Below are positions 1 through 4,776 of a DNA stretch of 6,095 nucleotides, one piece after another. A model generated the notes under the pieces. It worked only from the letters and a program-made list of their open reading frames with translations. It searched no databases and had not been told where the DNA came from. This stretch comes from Clostridiales bacterium. Its GTDB lineage: Bacteria; Bacillota; Sulfobacillia; UBA995; UBA9673. A program made the translations under genes and the position numbers. The stretch spans positions 1-6,095 of the forward strand of contig DPMO01000113.1 in NCBI GenBank assembly GCA_003541445.1. The letters run 5' to 3'. Numbering within the stretch: the stretch's first letter is position 1; each line of letters starts with the position of its first letter.

Positions 1-395
1 GCCCCGATGAGGCCGGCGAACTCGGGCGCCGAATCAGGGTCTACGGAGAAAACGGTCACCACGATCTGGACGTCGTTCCTGAAACCCTTCGGAAAGCGCG
101 GTCGGAGGGGACGGTCGGTCAACCGCGCGGCGAGGATCGCCCTTTCGCTGGGGCGTCCCTCGCGGCGGAAGAAACTCCCGGGTATCCTCCCTACGGAGTA
201 CTGTCGTTCCTCCCAGTCCACGAGGAGCGGGAAGAAGTCGATACCCTCGCGGGGTTCACGGGAGGCCGTGGCGGTAGCCAGCACGACCGTGTCCCCGAAA
301 CGTACAAGCGCACTCCCGCCGGCTTGTCCGGCCACCTTGCCGGTCGTCACGACCAGGGGCCGGCCGGCGAACTGTATCTCGAAGCTTTCTGACAT
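1..395 (-). CDS. pnp: Polyribonucleotide nucleotidyltransferase (PNPase), N-terminal part, cut by window edge
   Basis: PNPase is a 3'-to-5' phosphorolytic exoribonuclease. It releases nucleoside diphosphates from RNA and works as a trimer, often with RNA helicases or RNase E/Y-type endonucleases. Only the first 131 codons are inside the window; the frame is still open at base 1, and the full protein is usually about 700 residues. The visible part is the start of the first RNase PH-like domain. Family-typical strings are present: [13 protein letters not shown], then [10 protein letters not shown], then [13 protein letters not shown], then [11 protein letters not shown], then [19 protein letters not shown]. 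The start is the ATG at 395-393, since there is no in-frame start between it and the Shine-Dalgarno 13 nt upstream. It follows rpsO by 46 nt, the classic rpsO-pnp pairing. Identity is very secure; the catalytic second PH domain and the KH and S1 RNA-binding domains lie outside the window. Confidence 0.97.
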   Translation of the reverse strand, partial: MSESFEIQFAGRPLVVTTGKVAGQAGGSALVRFGDTVVLATATASREPREGIDFFPLLVDWEERQYSVGRIPGSFFRREGRPSERAILAARLTDRPLRPRFPKGFRNDVQIVVTVFSVDPDSAPEFAGLIG

Positions 396-408
396 GGGCT
401 GGAAAGCG

Positions 409-415
409 CCTCCTC
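409..415 (-). promoter_or_regulatory. Shine-Dalgarno of pnp (GAGGAGG), long spacer
   Basis: GAGGAGG on the minus strand is a strong match to the anti-Shine-Dalgarno. It sits 13 nt before the only plausible ATG of pnp, longer than the 6-9 nt seen for the other genes here. No alternative in-frame start codon lies closer. The 46-nt rpsO-pnp gap shows no hairpin followed by a T run, so read-through from rpsO is expected. Confidence 0.6.
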
Positions 416-441
416 TGTATGGTTTACCGGGCTGCCGAATC

Positions 442-708
442 TCAGCGCCTGAGACCCAGCTTCTCCAGGATGGCCCGGTAGCGTTCAACGTCGGTGTTCC
501 GGAGGTAGTTCAGGAGGCGGCGCCGCTGCCCGACCATCTTCAGGAGCCCACGGCGGGAGTGATGGTCCTTCCGGTGCTCGCGAAGATGTTCGGTGAGTTC
601 GTTTATCCGTCGGGTGAGTATCGCGACCTGAACCTCAGGGGAACCGGTGTCCGAGTCATGGAGCTTGAACTCTGAGATTATCTTCTGCTTGCTTTCCTTG
701 CTGAGCAA
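442..708 (-). CDS. rpsO: 30S ribosomal protein S15
   Basis: S15 is a primary 16S rRNA-binding protein. It binds the central-domain three-way junction, nucleates platform assembly (S6/S18) and forms an intersubunit bridge. The all-helical fold is recognisable from [16 protein letters not shown] near the N-terminus, then [19 protein letters not shown], then QRRRLLNYL, with a basic end at GLRR. Choosing TTG at 708-706 gives 88 residues, against about 89 usual for the family. This TTG has GGAGGTG six nt upstream. The longer frame from GTG at 717-715 (91 residues) would have GGAG touching its start codon and a three-residue extension, so it is less likely, though it cannot be excluded. The gene lies between ribF and pnp. 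S15 represses its own mRNA in several bacteria, and the leader here is structured, so autoregulation is plausible but inferred. Confidence 0.96.
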   Translation of the reverse strand: MLSKESKQKIISEFKLHDSDTGSPEVQVAILTRRINELTEHLREHRKDHHSRRGLLKMVGQRRRLLNYLRNTDVERYRAILEKLGLRR

Positions 709-710
709 GG
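696..710 (-). promoter_or_regulatory. Short hairpin enclosing the rpsO TTG start codon
   Basis: On the minus strand this reads CCTTGCTCAGCAAGG: arms CCTTGC and GCAAGG are perfectly complementary around a TCA loop. The TTG chosen as the rpsO start is in the 5' arm. In mRNA, a six-base-pair stem with a triloop directly after the Shine-Dalgarno could lower initiation unless it is opened. It could also be chance, as the arms encode ordinary residues near the N-terminus. Function is inferred only. Confidence 0.4.
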
Positions 711-799
711 ACTTCACCTCCAGGGCTTCTCTCCTCCCCGCCGCCCAAGCGCGTCGCCGGAGGGGGCGGACGGCCTAGGCCGCGGTTCACAGGGACGGC
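709..799 (-). promoter_or_regulatory. Untranslated leader between ribF and rpsO, potentially structured
   Basis: About 90 nt separate the ribF stop from the rpsO start, the longest gap in the window. On the minus strand it contains the self-complementary 12-mer CGGCCTAGGCCG (771-782), then CCGCCC about 17 nt before GGGCGG (a possible six-base-pair stem), then two purine-rich runs leading to the rpsO start. No T run follows the stem, so it is not an intrinsic terminator. Leaders of rpsO are known S15-binding autoregulatory elements in several phyla, with lineage-specific structures. I do not recognise a specific published class here. Confidence 0.35.
715..721 (-). promoter_or_regulatory. Shine-Dalgarno of rpsO (GGAGGTG), decides the TTG start
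   Basis: GGAGGTG on the minus strand lies six nt before TTG 708-706 (eight nt counted from GGAGG), ideal spacing. It contains the GTG codon that would start the longer frame, so using GTG would put the start inside the ribosome-binding site. A second purine run (GGGGAGGA, just upstream) is 14 nt or more from the GTG, too far for it. Confidence 0.6.
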
Positions 800-1909
800 T
801 CATTCTAACACCCCGACCTGACCCGGTGCAAGTTGAGGCCGGTCACCCCTGCCAAGGTCCACACCGAAGAAGGCGAGGGCCCTCTCCCTGTCCCGAGATA
901 TCTGGGCGGCCAGCTCCTCAGGGCTGGAGAAGGTCCTCTCCGCCCGGAGCCGCCTGTGGAAGAAGACCCTCACCCTCTCCCCGTAGCCCGGCGGCTCGCC
1001 CGCGAGGACGTGCACCTCCAGCCCTGGCGGGGTCCCTTCCCCGTCCGGCGGAGCGAAGGTGGGCCGGAAGCCGAGGTTGGCCACTGACGGAAGGGCCTGG
1101 GACAGGTCGTCGGGCGCGACGTCTCCCCGGGCCAACGAGCAGACGTACACACCGGTCGCCGGGCACAGGACCTCCCCCGGGTACTCCACGTTGGCCGTGG
1201 GGAAGCCCAGGCTCTGCCCGCGGCCGTACCCGCGCGAGACGGTGCCGACAAGGCTGTGCGGCCGCCCCAGCAAGAGGGTAGCCCGCTCGACGTCGCCTTC
1301 CCGTAGGGCCTGCCTCACAGCCGAGCTGGACACGACCTGACCCCGGATGCGCACCGCAGGGTGGATGATGACCTCGACCCCGGCGGCCTTCCCCAGTTCG
1401 GCCAGGAGGGCGGCGTCGCCTCGAGCACCCCGCCCGAACGTGAAGTTGAACCCCACGACAACGGCCTGGCAGCCGAGCGTCTCCACCAGCGTCTCCGTGA
1501 AGAACGGCTCCGGCTCGACCGCCGCCACCTGCTCGGTGAACTTGAGAGCGAGCACCCGCTGGGCTCCGGCCGCCTGAAGCAGGGCCGCCTTGTCGCCAAG
1601 GGTGGTGAGGAGGCCTCCTTTCCCGCCGTCCCGACGGACCACCCTGTCCGGATGAGGCCAGAACGTCACGGCGACCAGCGGCGCCTTGCGCTCGCGGGCC
1701 AGGACCAGCCCTCTTCTGAGGAGGCTTCTGTGTCCGACGTGCACCCCGTCGAAGACACCGATGGCCGCCACCGGCCGGTCGGACCCGACCGGCGGCGCCG
1801 CCTCCCAAGGCGAGGCGGCCCGGAGGCCCCGAGCCTCGGTCCCGCCCTTGACCTCGAGGAACTCCGTCTTGGCGTCCATATCTCGACCGCTGTCAGGACA
1901 CCGGCTCAA
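800..1909 (-). CDS. ribF: Bifunctional riboflavin kinase / FAD synthetase
   Basis: RibF phosphorylates riboflavin to FMN and then adenylates FMN to FAD in the cytoplasm. The 369-residue protein shows the N-terminal nucleotidyltransferase domain first: GVFDGVHVGH (residues 51-60, ATP-binding HxGH type), GFNFTFGRGARG (153-164), SSSAVR (194-199) and LGRP (214-217). The C-terminal flavokinase domain follows, with LGFPTANV (about 234-241), then NLGFRPTF, LEVHVLAG and a final EELAAQISRDRERAL helix. I chose TTG 1909-1907, which overlaps the truB TGA as TTGA and has GGGGGAGG nine nt upstream. The next start, ATG 1879, lacks a good ribosome-binding site, and the longest frame (from 1966) would overlap truB by 61 nt. 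The family is usually about 310 residues. The excess is partly an N-terminal stretch of some 30 residues before the first motif and partly a short C-terminal tail (GVDLGRGDRPQ and on). Confidence 0.96.
   Translation of the reverse strand: MSRCPDSGRDMDAKTEFLEVKGGTEARGLRAASPWEAAPPVGSDRPVAAIGVFDGVHVGHRSLLRRGLVLARERKAPLVAVTFWPHPDRVVRRDGGKGGLLTTLGDKAALLQAAGAQRVLALKFTEQVAAVEPEPFFTETLVETLGCQAVVVGFNFTFGRGARGDAALLAELGKAAGVEVIIHPAVRIRGQVVSSSAVRQALREGDVERATLLLGRPHSLVGTVSRGYGRGQSLGFPTANVEYPGEVLCPATGVYVCSLARGDVAPDDLSQALPSVANLGFRPTFAPPDGEGTPPGLEVHVLAGEPPGYGERVRVFFHRRLRAERTFSSPEELAAQISRDRERALAFFGVDLGRGDRPQLAPGQVGVLE
802..831 (-). promoter_or_regulatory. Possible sigma-70/sigma-A-type promoter for rpsO-pnp
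   Basis: On the minus strand, TTGCAC (831-826) is followed after 18 nt by TAGAAT (807-802). TAGAAT matches the TATAAT consensus at five of six positions, and TTGCAC shares only the leading TTG with TTGACA. TAGAAT overlaps the last codons and TGA stop of ribF. AT-rich hexamers are scarce in this GC-rich window, so the -10 stands out. Transcription would start near 795 and give a leader of roughly 85-90 nt to rpsO. A separate rpsO promoter is common in bacteria. The weak -35 keeps this tentative. Confidence 0.35.
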
Positions 1910-2961
1910 ACTCCCGGGCCTCCCCCTTTCGGCCCTGGCCGCAGGACCTTGCACGGCCTCAGCCATCTCCCGTCAAGCCTCGCCACAGCTACCAGGTTCC
2001 CGTCTTCCCCCAGCACTCTCACGAGGTGACTCCGCCCGGCCGGCCCGTCCGGGCCGGCCGCCCTCCCCGTCCTCCCGCCGGCGCCGGGCTCCACCACACC
2101 GGTCCACGGCACGCGCTCACCGTGGGCGACACGGGCCAGGTCCCGGCGAGACGGGCGGACACACGGAAGATGCGCCAGGGCATCCGCCGGCGCGACCGCC
2201 ACCGCCTCGAGGTCCCCGCACCGGGCCGCCTCGGCGAACTCCTCCAGGGTGAGGGACGCTTCCAGGACGAAGCCTCCGACGCCCTCCCGCACGAGAAAGC
2301 CGAGATGGGCCCCTACGCCCAGGGCCCGTCCAAGGTCGTGGGCGAGGGTCCGCACGTACGTGCCTCTGGAGCACCGCACCCGCACCCGGGCGGCGGGGCA
2401 GCCGGCGGCCCCGCGGCCTTCGCCCGGGACGAAGTCCAGGAGCTCAAGGCGGTGGACGGTCACCGTCCTGGCCGGCCGCGCCACCTCCCGGCCTTCGCGC
2501 GCGGCACGGTACAGACGCTCTCCGTCCACCCTCACGGCCGAGACCATCGGAGGAACCTGCTTGATGACACCCTCGAAGCGCTGCAGGACCTCGGCCACGT
2601 CGCTCCGCGCGAGACGGGCCGCCGCCGCCGGCGAGCCGCCCACGACCGTCCCGCTGTGGTCCTGGGTGTCGGTCTCCTGTCCGAAACGGATCTCCGCGAG
2701 ATAGGTCTTCGGCAGGTCGAGTAGGTACTCGGCCAGGCGGGTCACCGACGGCCCGACGAGCACAAGGAGCACCCCTGCCGCGGGAGGGTCCAACGTCCCC
2801 GCGTGCCCCACGCGGCGCTCCCCGGTCACCCGCCTCACGTACGAGACCACGTCGTGGGAGGTCATTCCGGGCGGCTTGCATAGGACGTAAAGCCCTTCGC
2901 TCCGACGGCCCCGGGCCGGCCGCCGGTCTCGGCGCACCTCCTGCCCGACACGGTCGGTCAA
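1906..2961 (-). CDS. truB: tRNA pseudouridine-55 synthase TruB
   Basis: TruB converts uridine 55 in the T-psi-C loop of nearly all tRNAs to pseudouridine and also acts as a tRNA-folding chaperone. With the TTG start the protein has 351 residues. Motifs in order: KPPGMTSHDVV (29-39), GHAGTLDPPAAG (52-63, catalytic Asp58), KTYLAEIRFG (85-94, with the motif Tyr87), QVPPMVSAVRVDGERLY (135-151), and RGTYVRTLAHDLG (from 199). A PUA-like C-terminal region ends near LRPCKVL. Near the C-terminus a Gly/Ala/Pro/Arg-rich insert (EPGAGGRTGRAAGPDG) precedes SHLVRVLGEDG; the family usually has a short loop there. TTG 2961-2959 overlaps the nrnA stop as TTGA and has GGGAG six nt upstream. The longer frame from ATG 2976 has its GGAGG 19 nt away, so it is less likely. 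The first 23 or so residues are Arg-rich and not conserved. Confidence 0.97.
   Translation of the reverse strand: MTDRVGQEVRRDRRPARGRRSEGLYVLCKPPGMTSHDVVSYVRRVTGERRVGHAGTLDPPAAGVLLVLVGPSVTRLAEYLLDLPKTYLAEIRFGQETDTQDHSGTVVGGSPAAAARLARSDVAEVLQRFEGVIKQVPPMVSAVRVDGERLYRAAREGREVARPARTVTVHRLELLDFVPGEGRGAAGCPAARVRVRCSRGTYVRTLAHDLGRALGVGAHLGFLVREGVGGFVLEASLTLEEFAEAARCGDLEAVAVAPADALAHLPCVRPSRRDLARVAHGERVPWTGVVEPGAGGRTGRAAGPDGPAGRSHLVRVLGEDGNLVAVARLDGRWLRPCKVLRPGPKGGGPGV
1919..1926 (-). promoter_or_regulatory. Shine-Dalgarno of ribF (GGGGGAGG), supports the TTG start
   Basis: GGGGGAGG on the minus strand lies within the last codons of truB, nine nt before TTG 1909-1907. The alternative ATG at 1879 has only a weak GAG nearby. 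The site supports translational coupling of ribF to truB. Confidence 0.55.
2037..2060. repeat. 24-nt GC inverted repeat inside truB
   Basis: Two perfectly complementary 11-nt arms, CGGCCGGCCCG and CGGGCCGGCCG, are separated by two bases. The repeat lies in the part of truB that codes for the Gly/Ala/Pro-rich insert near the C-terminus, about 130 nt before the truB stop. As RNA it would form a stem of about ten G-C pairs around a small loop. It may be a dispersed palindrome or simply compositional chance in very GC-rich DNA. Confidence 0.6.
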
Positions 2962-4037
2962 ACCGGTCTCCCGCATGGCGACCAGACCGTCGCGTCCTCC
3001 TCCGGAGTCCCTGCACGCGGCCCGGCCTCTGCAGGCGGGCCCGCCGGCTCTTCCGCGAAGAGCTTCTTCGTCTCCTCGAGCACCCTTGAGAGGACTTCTT
3101 CGATTGTCCCCCTAAGGACGCACCCGGCCGCCTTGCGGTGCCCTCCCCCACCCAGGGCCGCCGCGACGGCGCCCACGTCGAAGTCCTTCTTCGACCGCAG
3201 GGCGACGCGGACCGCCCCGTCGGGCATCTCCTGCAGGAGGAAGCTCACATCGACGGAGTCGATCATCCGCGGGTAGCCTACGAGTCCCTCGACCTCGTCG
3301 TCTGTCGCTCCGCACTCCTCCAGCATCCGGCGGGTCACCACCACCCAGGCGATGCGCCCTCCGGCCGCAAAACTCAGGGTCTGAAGCATCCGCTGGACCA
3401 GCCGCAGACTGGACACCGTACGTGTGTCGTGGATGATCTCCCCCACCGGGCCCGGCTCGACACCCAGGTCGAGCAGCTCCGCCGCGAGGCGGTGCGTCTC
3501 GGCCGTCGTGTTCTCGAACCGGAACCCTCCCGTGTCGGTGCTGACCGCCACGTAGAGGCAAAGGGCCATCTCGCGGTCAAGGGCCACTCCCAGGGAAGCG
3601 ATCACCGCCCTCACCTGTTCGGCCGCCGCGGACGCCTTGGGGTCGACATAGTTCACATGCCCGAACAAGGCGTTCGAGGGGTGATGGTCGATGTTCACGA
3701 CAAGCGTCGCCTGACGGAGGTCATCCAGGCCCAGACCGGCCCGTCCCGGGTCAGAGCAGTCGATGAGAAAGATGCATTCGAATCCGGAGACAGGACGGTC
3801 CAGCGTGTCGAGAGCGACGATGTCCTGGAAGCCGGGAAGAAAACCGAACCTCTCGGGAGGCGGGGTGGGGGCGACGAGCGTCACCGACTTCCCGAGTCGC
3901 TCCAGGGCCCTCATCATGGCCAGGTTGGAGCCCAGGCTGTCCCCGTCGGGGAACTCGTGCAGAGCCAGGAGGAACGATGAACAGCCGCTCACCGCCCGGG
4001 CGACGTCAGGAGCCGTGTCGCCCCTCGCAGGGTTCAA
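2958..4037 (-). CDS. nrnA: DHH/DHHA1-family oligoribonuclease / pAp phosphatase NrnA
   Basis: NrnA-type enzymes degrade 2-5 nt RNA fragments left by exonucleases such as PNPase, and many also dephosphorylate 3'-phosphoadenosine-5'-phosphate. The 359-residue protein shows the metal-binding DHH motifs in order: HEFPDGDSLGS (27-37, His27, Asp31, Asp33), LIDCSDPGR (91-99, Asp93), NIDHHPSN (115-122, the DHH signature) and STDTGGFRF (166-174, Asp168). The C-terminal DHHA1 domain carries the substrate-binding GGGGHRKAAGC (296-306). All expected metal ligands are present. After DHHA1 comes a low-complexity, Pro/Ala/Glu-rich tail of about 30 residues. The TTG 4037-4035 start overlaps the rbfA stop as TTGA and has GGGGAGG seven nt upstream. 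Its place between rbfA and truB is common in Bacillota. Whether it favours nanoRNA, pAp or both cannot be read from sequence. Confidence 0.93.
   Translation of the reverse strand: MNPARGDTAPDVARAVSGCSSFLLALHEFPDGDSLGSNLAMMRALERLGKSVTLVAPTPPPERFGFLPGFQDIVALDTLDRPVSGFECIFLIDCSDPGRAGLGLDDLRQATLVVNIDHHPSNALFGHVNYVDPKASAAAEQVRAVIASLGVALDREMALCLYVAVSTDTGGFRFENTTAETHRLAAELLDLGVEPGPVGEIIHDTRTVSSLRLVQRMLQTLSFAAGGRIAWVVVTRRMLEECGATDDEVEGLVGYPRMIDSVDVSFLLQEMPDGAVRVALRSKKDFDVGAVAAALGGGGHRKAAGCVLRGTIEEVLSRVLEETKKLFAEEPAGPPAEAGPRAGTPEEDATVWSPCGRPV
2968..2972 (-). promoter_or_regulatory. Shine-Dalgarno of truB (GGGAG), supports the TTG start
   Basis: GCGGGAG on the minus strand, six nt before TTG 2961-2959, inside the 3' end of nrnA. 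It is the weakest of the internal sites here (GGAG core). The stronger GGAGGAGG further upstream is 19 nt from ATG 2976 and does not suit it. Coupling to nrnA termination would compensate. Confidence 0.45.
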
Positions 4038-4444
4038 CGCGCGTCCTCCCCGTCATCCCCTGAAGACGCCTCCGGCCCACCCGGCGCTTTGCGAAGGCCC
4101 GACTCCCGGGACCCGAGCTGTCCGAGGATGGTCTGGATCCGGGTCCCCCGCTCTATGGAGTCGTCCAGGCGGAAGACCACTTCAGGGGTGTGCCGCAGCC
4201 GGATGCGGCGTCCGAGTTCCGAGCGCACGAACCCGGTCCCGCTCCTGAGCGCCTGCAGGGAGTCTTCCTTGTCCTTCTTCGAGCCCAGGACACTGACGAA
4301 GACCTTGGCCACGCGGGCGTCACGGGACAGCTCCACGTCCGTGACGCTCACGAACCCGAGCCGCGGGTCCTTGAAGCTCCGGAGGATGTCCGAGACCTCC
4401 TCCTTTATGGCCGTCCGCAACCTTTCCAGTCTGGCCGGGTCCAT
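4034..4444 (-). CDS. rbfA: 30S ribosome-binding factor RbfA
   Basis: RbfA binds the immature 30S subunit near the 5' part of 16S rRNA and helps late processing and maturation; loss often causes cold sensitivity. The 136-residue protein is a single KH-like domain: RTAIKEEVSDILR (10-22), KDPRLGFVSVTDVELSRDARVAKVF (25-49), SVLG, then EDSLQALR (60-67), GFVRSELGRRIRLRHTPEVVF, and DDSIERGTRI. In most RbfA the kink between helices is Ala-x-Gly; here it reads Gly69-Thr70-Gly71. The C-terminal tail (about residues 115-136) is acidic and low in complexity. The ATG 4444-4442 has GGTGGAG upstream with a seven-nt spacer. It is 50 nt from ylxP, with no promoter or terminator visible in that gap, and overlaps nrnA by four nt. 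Confidence 0.95.
   Translation of the reverse strand: MDPARLERLRTAIKEEVSDILRSFKDPRLGFVSVTDVELSRDARVAKVFVSVLGSKKDKEDSLQALRSGTGFVRSELGRRIRLRHTPEVVFRLDDSIERGTRIQTILGQLGSRESGLRKAPGGPEASSGDDGEDAR
4045..4051 (-). promoter_or_regulatory. Shine-Dalgarno of nrnA (GGGGAGG)
   Basis: GGGGAGG on the minus strand, seven nt before TTG 4037-4035, within the acidic C-terminal codons of rbfA. No ATG or GTG start sits near it, so it settles the TTG start. Confidence 0.6.
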
Positions 4445-4494
4445 ACCTTGACTCCACCTTCGAGGCCGGGATGCCCTACGGCCTCACTTCGCTC

Positions 4495-4776
4495 TCAGCG
4501 TATCTCGATAGACGCTTCTAGGACCTCGAACGGTCCGGCCCTTTCGGTCCAGGCGATCAGACTGTCCAGCAGACGCCGGCAGACCGTCTCGCTCCCCGAG
4601 ACGCAGGCGACACCGAGTGTTGCCAGCTGCCAGGTCTCCTGCTCGTCAAGCTCGGCCACCGACACCCCGAACCGCGTTCGGAGTCTTGTCATCAGGCTTG
4701 AGACGACCTGCCGCTTGTCCTTGAGGGACCGAGCCTCCGGCAGATGGAGCCGGAGGAGACAGGTCCCGACGATCAA
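4495..4776 (-). CDS. ylxP: DUF503 family protein YlxP
   Basis: This 93-residue protein belongs to the DUF503/YlxP family, which sits between infB and rbfA in many Gram-positive bacteria. The molecular role is not established; proximity suggests a part in ribosome assembly or translation. Family signatures are visible: an N-terminal strand [13 protein letters not shown], then [20 protein letters not shown] (17-36, the SLK-KR signature), [23 protein letters not shown], and a C-terminal helix and strand ending in EASIEIR. Length is typical. The TTG start at 4776-4774 overlaps the infB TGA as TTGA and has GGAGGAGG seven nt upstream. The next gene, rbfA, begins 50 nt downstream. Confidence 0.93.
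   Translation of the reverse strand: MIVGTCLLRLHLPEARSLKDKRQVVSSLMTRLRTRFGVSVAELDEQETWQLATLGVACVSGSETVCRRLLDSLIAWTERAGPFEVLEASIEIR

Noticed and set aside
396..441. Terminator between rpsO and pnp
   Set aside because: The 46-nt gap has no stem followed by a T run; it contains mainly the pnp ribosome-binding site.
7..675. Long plus-strand open frame opposite pnp and rpsO
   Set aside because: It lies antisense to two clearly conserved genes, has no family resemblance and a composition expected of a GC-rich shadow frame.
771..782. CGGCCTAGGCCG palindrome as an operator
   Set aside because: Perfectly symmetric, but short and made of common GC words apart from CTAG; noted as part of the rpsO leader only.
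1361..2029. Plus-strand frame of 222 codons opposite ribF
   Set aside because: Arg/Pro/Gly-rich sequence with no recognisable domain, fully antisense to ribF and the truB end; a typical shadow of high GC content.
3138..3980. Plus-strand frame of 280 codons opposite nrnA
   Set aside because: Long only because stops are rare in GC-rich antisense frames; the minus strand carries every NrnA motif in order.
4445..4494. Promoter or attenuator in the ylxP-rbfA gap
   Set aside because: Only the rbfA Shine-Dalgarno is visible; no -10-like hexamer or stable stem was found.
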